The translations under genes were made by a program, and so were the position numbers. Under the pieces are notes generated by a model, which ran no database searches, was not told the origin of the DNA, and saw only the letters and a program-made list of their open reading frames with translations. A stretch of DNA of 64,000 bases, taken from assembly GCA_027257055.1 (NCBI GenBank), contig JAPVLO010000179.1:1-64000 (forward strand). The letters are read 5' to 3'. This document shows positions 48,527-58,712 of this stretch, piece after piece. Position 1 is the first letter of the stretch. Each line of letters opens with the position of its first letter. Source of the DNA: Cephalopachus bancanus. Taxonomy: Eukaryota; Chordata; Mammalia; Primates; Tarsiidae.

Positions 48527-49014
48527 TGAAAGAACTTAGGCACCAGTGACAACTCCACACCCATTAAGACCAAGAGATTTATTAAAGTGGCGGCTACAAG
48601 GGAAAAAGGGAAAGGGTCTGTGGCCGCGGGGTTGGGGAGAGAGAGAGAGAGAGGGAGAGAGAGAGTGAGAGAGGGGGAGAGAGGGCAAGAGAGAGGCGGG
48701 GAGAGAGAGAGAGAGCAAGAGAGAGAGGGAGCAAGAGAGAGTTATGTAGGGAGAGGGGTGTATTTATGGGCTTGGCAGGGGCCGGAAGGGGCTGTGCTAG
48801 GTTCTTATTGGAGGAACGACATGGGAGCAGGGTGGATATAACAAAGCTAGCTACATCATGGGAAATGGTTGGAGGCTTGCAGGTTTGAACTTCGCGCGCA
48901 AAGGGAATAGTGCATGAAGAAGCCAGAACCTAGGGCCTTTGTTGTCTAGTGTGGCTTTACCATGTTCGGCGCCATTTTGGGAGCCGCCCCTCTGGCTGTT
49001 TCCTGTATCCTTCA
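48527..49014 (-). repeat. 3' LTR of the provirus
   Basis: 488 bp, same architecture as the 5' LTR. CATAAATA at 48,761-48,768 and AATAAA at 48,578-48,583 on the minus strand. The CT tract is longer than in the 5' LTR, which accounts for the size difference. Confidence 0.94.
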
Positions 49015-49029
49015 TTCCCACCTTTTCTG
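49015..49029 (-). promoter_or_regulatory. Polypurine tract
   Basis: AGAAAAGGTGGGAA directly before the 3' LTR on the minus strand, the plus-strand primer site of retroviruses. Confidence 0.8.
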
Positions 49030-49332
49030 TTTCTTTGAGGGAGGGGCGTCGTTATTCTTTCTGGCTGCTTCCTGCTTGCCGGGGCGTTGTGGGGAATGGT
49101 GGTGGAAGGGTACAGAACCAGCCAGAACAGGGTCCAGAGATAGGCGCTGAAGGTGAAGATTTCTGAAGGTGAGAGTTTCAGGAAAGTTCCTTGTAAATGT
49201 AGAATGGTGACTTGTTCCGGCCAGTCCTCCAGTGGGCACGAGGGTGGTAGTAACCAGCTGTCTTGGAGTAGACTGTGGAGGTAAATAGAGAACCTGGAAG
49301 AGAACATATCTAAAAGAAGAGTTAAGTGATGT
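49030..49332 (-). other. Region between env-like frame and polypurine tract
   Basis: A 75-codon frame (49,012-49,239) ends in a basic APPSKKQKRWE tail, and an overlapping 116-codon frame exists. Either could be chance or the end of a viral gene. Confidence 0.35.
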
Positions 49333-50206
49333 TTAGAGATGAGGTGTTGACTCCTCTACTGGGACAGGTTGATAACTATTGAGTAATAGGAGGTGGAGGT
49401 TTTGATTTGAGACCTCTTGTTTTGTTATTTTAGGGGCTAGGTTTGGGATATTTGGCTGAATTTGGACATAGGTGTGGTAAATTTTGATGGTTCCTGCTGG
49501 GGTGGAGTCAAGAATTCCGTTGTATACTTTACCTACCACCCCTTTTGCCCACATGTCATCCCAGGGATGTTTGACGTTTAAGTAGAATTGGTCTCCACCT
49601 TGTGAAGTGAGAAGAAAAATGTCTCTATCATCGTCAAACCTTTCTATGTTTATGGAGTGGAGCATGCAAGAGAGTTTTGGACTCTCGGGTTTGGCCAAAA
49701 AGAAAGCAGAATTGAGGTATTCTGTGCCATGTTAAAGAAAGTGAGCTCATGGAAGAGAGAGAGAGATGGGGATAGAAACTCGAGACTGGCAGCCATATGG
49801 CTGGCAGTCTGCTGTGGCCAGACATTGGGTATGTGAGTGACCTTTATAAGTCCAGGACTCTTCTACAAAGAATCTCCAGCAAAATGGTGGGACGGGTGGA
49901 ATTGTTTCACCGTTAGGGTGGGTTAAAATTAATAGGGGAAGGAGGGTTAGGCTGATGAACATAGTGTTGTAAGGGGTGAATTTTTATAAAAGACACTTAA
50001 TAAGAATGAAGCTAGTTATAATGAGGAGGTATGTAATAGCCAACAAAATTTTGTCTGTGGATGGCCAATTTGTAGGTGTTGACCAAGTAAGTAATATAGT
50101 AAGGAGGATGGCAATTAAGGCAAGAAAGGAAAGGGGCCAAGGGTTACAAGCTTTCTGTGCTGAATCCAGGATGTTTGTTTGGATTTGGATTTGGATGGGT
50201 GGTGAG
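49333..50206 (-). pseudogene. ERV env-like region, frameshifted
   Basis: First a ~70-codon frame (about 49,986-50,206) with two hydrophobic runs (LALIAILLTILLTW and LLAITYLLIITSFILI). Then a signal-peptide-like start at 49,962 (MFISLTLLPLLILTHP) leads into a cysteine-containing stretch (CWRFFVEESWTYK). Then the frame at 49,634-49,825 and a 121-codon frame (49,333-49,698, e.g. GDQFYLNVKHPWDDMW) follow. Position before the 3' LTR and the signal peptide suggest env surface sequence. I do not recognise the family, and no fusion peptide or CKS17-like transmembrane motif is visible. Confidence 0.5.
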
Positions 50207-50484
50207 TCAGGACAAGAAGGAGGGGGAGTTTATGTCCCATATCTGAGGATTTATTATAGAAGGGGGTAAAGGAGGAAGTGAGTCAGTTGGGGAATCGTTA
50301 GTAGTTAGGAGTGCCAAAAATGGGGTTATGGGAGATGGGTTGTTAAGGGCTGTACTTGGGTTAAAGGTGATGGACGCCTGGAATTTGGCTAGAATGTCCC
50401 TGCCCATAAGAGGTACAGGACATTGAGGCAGTATCAAAAAGGAATGCGTGCCTGATCTTGTATCTGAAGATTTGCCTGGGGGCG
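50207..50484 (-). pseudogene. Second protease C-terminus plus protease-RT linker
   Basis: The frame at 50,207-50,437 has CPVPLMGRDILAKFQ, again the protease end, followed by a proline/serine-rich linker and INPQIWDINSPS. Upstream, GTHSFLIL parallels QHSFLVM of the first protease. It is thus a second, better preserved protease tail 1.6 kb downstream of the first. Confidence 0.8.
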
Positions 50485-51998
50485 GGAAGGGATAAGCTGC
50501 TGTTTGTCCTTCAGTAGAATGTCTGAATGCTTGTTAATCGCTACACTGAGCCCAAAAGACTAAGAATAAGCTAAGGTTTTTTTTTAGGTTTTTATAGGTA
50601 TCTTTTATTTTTCACTCCTGCTCTTGGAAATATTTTTATAATCCTGGGAAATGGGGTGAAGATCATTTTTTTTTTTTGTATCTACTTTCTGCTGAGATGG
50701 GGCCGTAGCGATGTTTTTACCTATTTATTTTTAAGGGCATGAACAGGAAATGGCAAAACCTTAAGCAAGTGCTATTTGGGTCTCATAAAACATCAAGTGA
50801 GAGCATAGGAAAGATTATTAAGTAAACGATGATGAAAAGAGTTATTGTCCCAAAAAACAATGTTGGAAAAGTGAAAATTCCGTAAATTGTATGTATTCAT
50901 TAACATAAGTTGAAATTTTTTTTGTAAATTATCTATAGTTGTATTTTAACAAGGAAATATAGCCACTTTGATAGAAAGTCTGAAGAAAGATTGAAAACAT
51001 TAGAGACATGTAGTTAGGTTATAGCTTAAATTGAGAATTTAGAACAGGTAAACATTGGCAAGAGAAAATAGTTTCCTTTGTTTTTATAATAGGTCTGATA
51101 TACTTTTACAACAATTGATATGCTAGAGAGTGAAGCCCAGGTTATTTTGCCACTCATCCTATGTTGGATAGTAATCCTTGTGCCTGGAAGGAGATTTTAA
51201 AGTTTGTTAGCAATTTGGCAGTGTTGTTAGTGAAATTAATTTATCTGGCCTTTAGGCAATTTAGAAGGGGGTGGGGTAGGTGTGGTTTTTGGAGCTTGCT
51301 GCTTATCTCACCCTAGAGGCTGAATTAAGAACTTGAAGAGTTTAAGTACCAAAGTTTTTTAAAGCATGTTATAACACAAAATTACAGTAGTTATTGTAAA
51401 AGTTATTTATTTAGCCAAAATGATAGTCCAATTATTTTGAAAAGGAAAAAACCTCACTCTTTTGTAACAAAGACAGTGGGGGGAGGGCTAATTAAATTTT
51501 GTCTCTTTTATTTTTTTCCTCTGTTATTTAAAGAAGAAAATTGTTTTGGAGATTGTTAATTACGAAGCTCATGTTCTGGCCTCTGAGTAGCATGTAGGCC
51601 TAGCATTAGTGTAATTGATATTGATGGTAAATTTATGGAGCCTTTTTGAAGCCTGAGTGTTTATAGAATTTTTTACTTCTTTTCACAAACTTTTACCTAC
51701 TATGTTCGATAAACTTATACCATTTTTTGACATGTTTAAACCTTTTATTTTTGTTTTATACTTTCTTTAACCAGCCATTTTATTATATAACAAAAATGTA
51801 CAAGATTTTTTTATACAATTATCTTTTCTTTATCTTTTTTTTTACTAAAAACATATCTTACACCAACAACTTTTCTAACCTTAGAGCTCTAACCAAAGCA
51901 GTAAGTTTATATGCAGTGGAAGGGCTTAGATAGAATCCAGCGTAGATTAGGAGAATCCAAAGGTATACAAAGGCACCCAAAAAGCACAGTGGTGATGG
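50485..51998 (-). other. A-rich non-coding segment inside the provirus
   Basis: About 1.5 kb where pol should be. No RT (YXDD), RNase H or integrase wording was found in the three minus frames, and no common repeat either. Composition (A-rich on the proviral sense strand) contrasts sharply with the GC-rich leader. It may be captured host DNA or very old retroviral sequence. Confidence 0.6.
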
Positions 51999-52337
51999 CT
52001 CAGGGTAAAGAATGAGTTTTAATTTTTGTCATAATGTCCCTTTCCAATAATGGAGCTGGACATGTTGGCATAACAAGGAAAGAATGTTGAAATATTTTAT
52101 TTCCCAGAACACATGGAAGTAATGGCATAGTGAGGGGCCTGGATATAATGCCCTGTACCCCCACAACTAAAAGGGGTGAAGGAAGGAGTGGACCAGGAAT
52201 TTAAGTAGAGCTGAGCACGTAGCCCCCGTATTAACAACAAATGATATAACCCCGCCAGCTACCGATATTTCCACCCTAGGCTTGGTTGGTTTAATAGTTT
52301 GTTCTGAAGACATTGGGGCTACCAAGTTAGGGGCGAG
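51999..52337 (-). pseudogene. ERV protease in the gag frame, active-site mutant
   Basis: Directly after the gag TGA, and in the same frame, 112 codons stay open to another TGA. This fits gamma-type readthrough expression. The active-site triplet reads V-N-T-G-A-T near 52,226-52,240, where a protease needs Asp-Thr/Ser-Gly; the catalytic Asp is Asn. The C-terminal CPAPLLERDIMTKI block matches the retroviral protease end. Without the Asp it would be inactive even if translated. Confidence 0.85.
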
Positions 52338-53711
52338 TCAATCTGACTGGAGCAAGCCCAAGAGATCCCCTTTTGAGATCATGTAAGATGCCTGGTGTCC
52401 CTTAATTGCAGCAAGCCTCTGGGCCATGTGCTCTCCTCCTCCTGGGCGAATAAGGCAATCATGAGCCCAATGTCCATGCCGTTTGCATTTGGGACAGTCT
52501 TTGGCCATATGCCCATTTTGATGGCATCGGAAACAAACCTGGGAAGGAGGCTGTGTACCACTTCTGCTATTGACCATCTGGGGTGGAAGATTATCAGTGG
52601 TGGCTTTTTCTGCTAAAGTGGTAGATAAAAGCTGAAGTAGTTCCCGCTTATGTTGGTGGTCCTGTATTCTTTCCTCCTCTCGGTTGCTAAAGATTTTAAA
52701 GGCCGTGTCCAATAGCTTTAACTGAGGGGTTTGTGGGCCCTTTTTTAATTTTGGAGTTTGCGCCTAATACCCGGTGCCAAAAGAGTTTGTCCCTCCGCAG
52801 AGTTTAAATCAATATCAGTAAGCTGCTGCAATGTCTCAGAGAGGCGACTTAGAAACATTGCTGGATTTTTATCTGGTTTTTGAAAAACCTCTTTTATTCT
52901 GTCCTAGTTAGCCTGTTTATTAATATCTTTTATAGATAGCTAACAGGATTTATCTACATGATCCCTTTACTATTGTCTGGGAAGAAGGTTGATATAGTCC
53001 CAGTTTAGATATAACTTGGGAGAAATTTATCATAAGAAAACAACAAAGAAGAAGTTCTTTAACATCCTTTTGTCCCAGCCACCCCTTTGAGAAGAGACCT
53101 ATTAAGCCATGTGGAAACTTGAATGGTTTTTTTAAGTACATGTGGGGGTGGTGACTTGTTGCAGCTGCCTCCAGGGAGTTATCAAGCAGTGAGGGGAGCA
53201 GGGTGAGAAGGCTGGAGGTTGGGGTCAGGCACCGTGGCCTTTGGCACCAGCCCCTCCTCCAAAGACAAAAGAGAAAGACTGGAGACTGGGGTCAGGTGAC
53301 CCGGCTGGAGACGCCAGCCCCTCCTTACCAGATAAAAGTGGAAGGTGAGAAGGAGGAGAAACTGATGGAGAGTGGAATAGCAAAAGCAGACTATAGGAGG
53401 TTTATCTGCTGGGTTGAAGTCAGAGATAGAGGATGGAGGTGGCAGCATAAGTGGGATTGGGAGGGAAGGGGAATCTCTGCCCATTTTTTTGAATGCTTAT
53501 AGAAATTATATATGTCCCGGATAATACCGGGATTGAGGGACCCCTGAGGGGGCCACTGATTTTGGTTGTCTAAGGGATATGTTGGCCAGTCCTGCATGCA
53601 GAGGCGAATTAGGCGTTTGAGTTTGATATCAGGGGAGAGAGAAAGTGTAGTGAGATTATTTAAGAGGCATTTAAGAAGGGAATCGGCTGACAGGGATGAC
53701 AAGCCTCCCAT
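52338..53711 (-). pseudogene. ERV gag (matrix, capsid, nucleocapsid), broken
   Basis: Starts MGGLSS with a glycine in position 2 suited to myristoylation. A matrix-like domain follows (frame 53,391-53,711, e.g. LCMQDWPTYPLDNQNQWPPQ). A frameshift leads into a proline-rich linker (53,182-53,484). Capsid with the major homology-type stretch NPAMFLSRLSETLQQLTDID is near 52,800-52,880, with an in-frame stop after it. The last 124 codons (52,338-52,712) carry two CX2CX4HX4C zinc knuckles at 52,455-52,535. Gag normally assembles the particle and packages RNA. Several stops and shifts make this copy non-functional. Confidence 0.9.
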
Positions 53712-54484
53712 GGTGGGACGGGTGGACTAAACGGGGCATCCCCCGAAGAGTCGGCTGCCCGAGAAGTGTGGTTGTGGCAAAGCCTGTTGTCACAGGGGTT
53801 TGGCACAACCAGGGTTCTCCTGGAGAACCGAGGGGTCAAGGCACCTAGCGCTAGGGATTTTTGAAACAGACAGAAAGCACTTGACCGAGCAGCGGGTGAG
53901 CGGGTGTTTGAGATTCCTGCCGGTCGAACAGGGTTTACTGTGGGGCAATAGACATGGAACCTCTGAGGTTCACTACTACCCAATAGATCTGGGGGTCCTC
54001 CGGAATCCACTATGGGCTAGCAGACGTGGGACCCCTGGGGTCCGCTGCAGCCCGACAGCTGTGGGAGTCCTTAAGGGGGGTGGGGAGAGACAGAGAATCC
54101 TGTGGAAACTGCTGTGGGTTAGCAGACGTGGGAACCCTGGGGCCCACTGCAGCCCAACAGCTGTGGGAGTTTTAAAGGTTTGAGAGAGATGAAAGAGAAG
54201 AGGAAGCTTTCAGGGTCTGCTGTGGCCGTGAAGGCCGAGGCAGGGTGCGTTCCCCCTCGCCCGGGGGCCGGAGGGACTGCCGGACGATCAACAGTTTCCT
54301 CCGGGGGTCCCGGGCAAGTTTTAGGCTTCCGTGTCTGGGGAACTCACCTATCCAACGGTCACTGGTGGGTGCAGCTCACGCATTCAAAACAGTGGGGAAG
54401 GTCCAGGAGGGCTGGAGTGGCCACCAGCACTGGGTCGGGGATCTCGCCTACGGGGATAGACCCGCACAAGGGTGGGAGAGCACC
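53712..54484 (-). other. Proviral leader with internal tandem repeats
   Basis: GC-rich, untranslated region between primer site and gag. On the plus strand three related copies of a ~60-bp unit (core AGCAGACGTGGGA-CCC, then GCAGCCC-ACAGCTGTGGGAG) lie at about 53,943-54,000, 54,010-54,072 and 54,113-54,174. A packaging signal would be expected here, but none can be proved by eye. Confidence 0.7.
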
Positions 54485-54504
54485 TGATCTGAGTCATGGC
54501 ACCA
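54485..54504 (-). promoter_or_regulatory. Primer binding site, tRNA-His type
   Basis: One base past the 5' LTR: TGGTGCCATGACTCAGATCA. From memory this differs from the tRNA-His 3' end mainly by CpG-type G-to-A changes. HERV-H-like families use this primer. Confidence 0.75.
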
Positions 54505-54505
54505 A

Positions 54506-54982
54506 TGAAAGAACTTAGACGCCAGTGACAACTCCACACCCGTTAAAGGCCAAGAGATTTATTAAAGCAGTGGCTACAAGGGAAAAAGGGAAAGGGTCTG
54601 TGGCTGCGGGGTTGGGGAGAGAGGGAGGGAGAGAGTGAGAGAGGGGGAGAGATGGTGAGAGAGAGGCGGGGAGAGAGAGAGAGCAAGAGAGAGAGGGAGC
54701 AAGAGAGAGTTATGCAGGGAGAGGGGTGTATTTATGGGCTTGGCAGGGGCTGGAAGGGGCTGTGCTAGGTTCTTATTGGAGGAGCGACATGGGAGCAGGG
54801 TGGGTATAACAAAGCTAGCTACATCATGGGAATTGATTGGAGGCTTGCAGGTTTGAACTTTGCACGTGAGGGGAATCGTGCATGAAGAAGACGAAACCTA
54901 GGGCCTTTGTTGTCTAGTGTGGCTTTACCATGTTTGGCGCCATTTTGGGAGCTGCCCCTCTGGCTGTTTCCTGTACCCTTCA
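54506..54982 (-). repeat. 5' LTR of the provirus
   Basis: 477 bp, TGAAGGG...TTTCA. On the minus strand: U3 with CCAATAAGAACC, a TATA-like CATAAATAC about 40 bp further on, a long CT-rich tract and AATAAA near the R/U5 end. The promoter order is preserved. Confidence 0.94.
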
Positions 54983-54987
54983 AGGCC

Positions 54988-56591
54988 ACAGCTGAGGAGG
55001 CTGGGGACACAAATGTAGTCTGCAAACCCTGCCACATGTCATGTCTCATCATTTTCTTTAAATCAAATATGGTCTGACTCTGAACTTCCTCTCATCCAAC
55101 TGTGGCCAGGAGATGGGTAGCTCTGTCACCCATCTTGGGACTTACAGAATCCTGGAGTTTGGGGAGCTCTGGACAATGAGGGCTGGGCTACTGATGTCCC
55201 TAGGTGAAAACTCCCTAGAAAGAGCCACCTGCAGGCTGAGGAGTCATATCTCCCTGTGAATCGCTGGCTGGGCCACAGATCTGATCCCAGCTGTCTGGAG
55301 ACCCAGGCCTCAGGGGGCCGCTTTCAAGCTCTTCTCTCTCTCAGGGTCTCAAAGGCATAATTCTCTCCCCTCTCCCCAGCAGAATCCCCTGGAGCCTGGG
55401 AGGCTTCTGGAAAACAAAAGGCAGGTTGTCTGCCCTGGCTCCAACTTGCTAGTGAGTAACTCAAATCTCTCTGAGGCAGAGGAGCACAAAGGCCTCCTAT
55501 AAGCGTTATACAGGTGGGAGCAATAATTACTTGCACTCATGTTCTAGAAAGATCACGCTGGCTGCAGCATGAAGCACATAAATTAGGAGGGTAGGAAACT
55601 CATTTTTGTCAGAAAGGCATTTCACTAGTGACTGTGTTTAACTTCAGTGGCTACTTTCGGCTCATTAAGGGAGTGCCTGTCTCCCTGACAGTAGAACGGG
55701 AGAGGTCTGCACTTTTCCAGCATTCCTCCTGTGAGTCACAGCACAGACTCCAGGGACTTACAAGCATGGCTGAGAGAGGGTAGAACTCTTTTCTCTCTTT
55801 GCTTCTACACTGAGATTCTCAGCTCAAAAGTCCAACCTGGGAGTTGCTCCTGACACCATGCTCTAAGCATAGATTTTAAAATAAAAGTAGGTAAAATAAG
55901 TTTATTCTGTTAGAAAAAGCTTAAATGTCCAGAGCCATACTTTTCAACACCCACAGACTAATGGTGGTACCTGCCTAGCTTACTGTCCCAAAGCCTGCCA
56001 GGTGCGGAGCAGCCCAGTAGGGCCAGACACACCAAGGGCAGCCACTCTGCTGTCTGTGGTATCTCCTGTCCTCTCAGGCTGGGAGGCGTCTCCTTCCAAC
56101 TCTGCATCTCCAACTTCTGGTCCTCCATTTGACTAGCTGCCATTTGGACACCTTCAAGCAAAAAAGTAACTTTCCCAGTCAAACGTTCTCTTTCCCTGAA
56201 ACCCATTCTAGCTCCCCAGTTCCTCAGCTCCATCTTTTCTTAGGGTCACCCAGGCTATCCTCTAGGGTTCTTCCATTCACTAGGCTGTCAAAACATGGAT
56301 ATGTGAAATGATATGGGCATTGCCGTGACAGCACAGTTACTGGCTCTAGATTCTTGATTCTAATAGCAATAGTGTCCTGTGAGAATCACTGTGGGAGAGC
56401 TGGGAAAGGTGTTTTCCTACCTTGATCTTTCCAAAATTTCTTCCAACCATTAGTTCTTTCTTGTAAAGCCGGTTGGCATTCACAGGCCCGCAAAACAAGA
56501 AGAATGGTTAAGTATCACTTCAAAGGTTCCCCCATATTGGAATAAAGCATATGAAAAAGCAGATAGCAAACTGTTTGTTCAAAGATCCCTG
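54988..56591. other. Unique intergenic DNA
   Basis: Continuation of the sequence interrupted by the provirus. No gene or confident repeat. Confidence 0.5.
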
Positions 56592-57022
56592 TTCTAGCTG
56601 GGTACGGTGGTTCATGCCTGTAGTCCTACACTTTGGGAGGTGGAGGTGGGGGGATCACTTGAGGGGGGAGGGAGGGAGAGGGAGGGGAAATGGGGAGGGA
56701 GGGAAAGGGAAGGAAAGGGAGAGAGAGGGAGAGGAAGAAGGAGAGGGAGAGAGAAATGATAGAAAGAGAGGGAGGGAGGGAGGAAGGGAGAGGGGAGGGA
56801 GGGAGAGGGGTGGGAGAAGGAAAGGGAGAAAGAAATGAAAGGAGGGGGGTTAGGAAGGAAGGGAAGAAATTAGCCAGGCGTGGTGGTATGTGCCAGTGGT
56901 CCCAGCTACTTGGAAGGTTGAAGCAGGAGGATCACTTGAACCCAGGAGTTTGAGGCTGTGGTGAGCTGGAATGGTGCCACTGTACTCCAGCCTGGGCAAC
57001 AAAGTGAGACCCTGTTAAAACA
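56592..57022 (+). mobile_element. Alu interrupted by a purine tract
   Basis: Alu head (56,595-56,662) and Alu right arm (56,869-57,015) are separated by ~205 bp of GGGA/GAGA purine repeat in place of the second half of the left arm. Confidence 0.88.
56663..56868 (+). repeat. (GGGA)n/(GAGA)n polypurine tract
   Basis: About 205 bp with almost no pyrimidine on the plus strand, able to be open in all frames (RERERE-type shadow ORFs). Confidence 0.95.
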
Positions 57023-57027
57023 AAACA

Positions 57028-57312
57028 GCCGGGCTTGGTGGCTCAGCCTGTAATCCCAGCACTTTGGGAGGCCGAGGTGAGTGGATTGCCTGAGTCCGTG
57101 GGTTTGAGACCTGCCTGGGCAACTTGGAGAGCCCTCGTCTCTACAATAAATCAGAAACCAGCTGGGCGTGGTAGTGTGTGCCTATAGTTCAGGCTAATGG
57201 AAGGCTGAGGCAGAAGGATTGCCGAGCCCAGCAGGTCGAGACTGTGGTGGCCAGGAGCATGCCACTGCACTCCAGCCTGGGCAACAGAGTAAGACTCCAA
57301 CTCAAAAAACAA
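57028..57312 (+). mobile_element. Alu (young local subfamily)
   Basis: Sense dimer directly behind the disrupted Alu. Confidence 0.95.
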
Positions 57313-57465
57313 AAGCAAATACAACAAAGATTCCTACTCCTATAGAATTTGTAGAGACATCCAGAAAGAACTTTTTCTTTTTTCCTGATTCCTTAAATGT
57401 TAACTTCATTAAACAGGAATGTCAAATTTATTTTGGTGTTCTATGCTGAAATTAACAAAAAACAT
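57313..57465. other. Unassigned stretch past the presumed TWSG1 end
   Basis: AT-rich, nothing recognised. Confidence 0.4.
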
Positions 57466-57486
57466 GACTCACACACAATTCAATTT

Positions 57487-57492
57487 TTTATT
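57487..57492 (-). terminator. TWSG1: Candidate distal poly(A) signal of TWSG1
   Basis: AATAAA on the minus strand. It lies beyond an AT-rich, apparently non-repetitive stretch (57,490-58,065) that looks like retained 3'UTR. Just past it (below 57,400) Alu sequence begins. Confidence 0.45.
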
Positions 57493-58070
57493 AAAATACT
57501 TCTTTGTTTATAGGTTCAATCAAAGACAAAATACACAATTGTATATGTTGTAGATCATGTAAAATACAATAAACAAACTCCTGGGAATGCAAAATAGGTT
57601 TTTAAAAATCTTAAAAGAAGCTCTCATAAAAATAAATTTTAAAAATGTGGTATATTTATATTTGCCTCATTTTTCTGAAAAGTTTTCATTTCTTTTCTCC
57701 ATTTTGATGTTACTGATTTACAAATAAATGTTCAAATCTTTTCACCTCTTATCAGTTTTGTTTTCTAAAACTTTAGAAATCATTATTTCTAAGTGAAGAC
57801 CTTTTTATATCATCCTATGTATCAAAGACTAGATTTTATTTGAATTATAATTTGATTTGGTGCCAACTATTATGAGTACAGTTTTAGTAATAATTAAATG
57901 TTATAGGAGAAAAAATAAACAACAGAAAAACCTACTAGCAAGCATATGTCTTAGTATAGGAAGGATGTTTTGTATATGTCTTTTATAATACCCACTGACT
58001 TAAAATTTAGTGTTTTTTTGAACTGGTTATAAAAAAGATACCTAGTTTTTAATTTAAAAAGAAAAAAATT

Positions 58071-58360
58071 GCCGGGCATGGTGGTTCACGCCTGTAATCC
58101 CAGCACTTTGAGAGGCGGAAGCGAGAGGATTGTCTGGGCTCGGGGTTTGAGACCAGTCTGGGCAACTTAGTGAGACCTCATCTCTACAATAAATAAAATC
58201 ATTAGCCACATGTAGTGGCACATGCCTGTGGTTCCAGCTAGTCGGAAGGCTGAGGTGGAAGGATCACCTGAGCTCAGCAGGCCAGGGCTATGATGGCCAT
58301 GAGCGTGACACTGTACTCCAGCCTGGGTGACAGAATGAGATTCACTCAAAAAAACGAAAA
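58071..58360 (+). mobile_element. Alu in the TWSG1 3'UTR
   Basis: Target duplication AAAAAGAAAAAAATT on both sides. Opposite in orientation to TWSG1. Confidence 0.95.
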
Positions 58361-58712
58361 ATAAAAAGAAAAAAAATTCTAATTTTGCCTAAATTTAATG
58401 AGGCCATTGGCTTCTGAAATGTTTACATTCAGTTTGCAAAAATATTGTTATTCAAAACCTGAATTATGTTTTAAAACTGGAAATGGAATCTTTCAGGTAA
58501 ACTCTTTCTTTTAACCCCTTCATAAATCAGAAAAATTAAGCAAAATTTGAATATAAAAGACCATTATATTTAGGGATAATTTATAAAGAGAGAAATACTG
58601 GTAAGAAAAATCAGTTGAAATAATGAGGTTTAAGATGTTATACTAATGTAGGAGATAAGAAAAAGATACTACATTTTAAAATTTAATAATGAAGATCTAA
58701 AAAGGATGACAT

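Larger units (their letters stand above)
48527..54982 (-). mobile_element. Class I (gamma-like) endogenous retrovirus, rearranged provirus
   Basis: A 6.46-kb provirus in minus orientation. Two LTRs in direct orientation, a 5-bp target duplication AGGCC (48,522-48,526 and 54,983-54,987), a tRNA-His-type primer site and a polypurine tract define it. Between them lie a broken gag, a protease in the gag frame, a 1.5-kb A-rich segment without recognisable protein, a second protease tail, and an env-like region. Reverse transcriptase, RNase H and integrase were not found. By hand count the LTRs differ by about 6-7% of aligned bases plus repeat-length changes, so the insertion is tens of millions of years old. 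It cannot make virus. Confidence 0.93.

Noticed and set aside
48587..48841. Arg/Glu-rich open frame (84 codons)
   Set aside because: Shadow of the CT/GA-rich tract in the proviral LTR.
49333..49962. An intact, possibly domesticated (syncytin-like) env
   Set aside because: The region is short, changes frame at least twice, and shows no transmembrane subunit, fusion peptide or furin site.
53182..54010. Possible CRISPR-like repeats in the leader region
   Set aside because: The units are few, adjacent, without uniform spacers, and lie in a retroviral leader of a primate genome.
56551..56953. Two overlapping charged open frames of about 90 codons
   Set aside because: Produced by the GGGA/GAGA polypurine repeat, which lacks stop codons.
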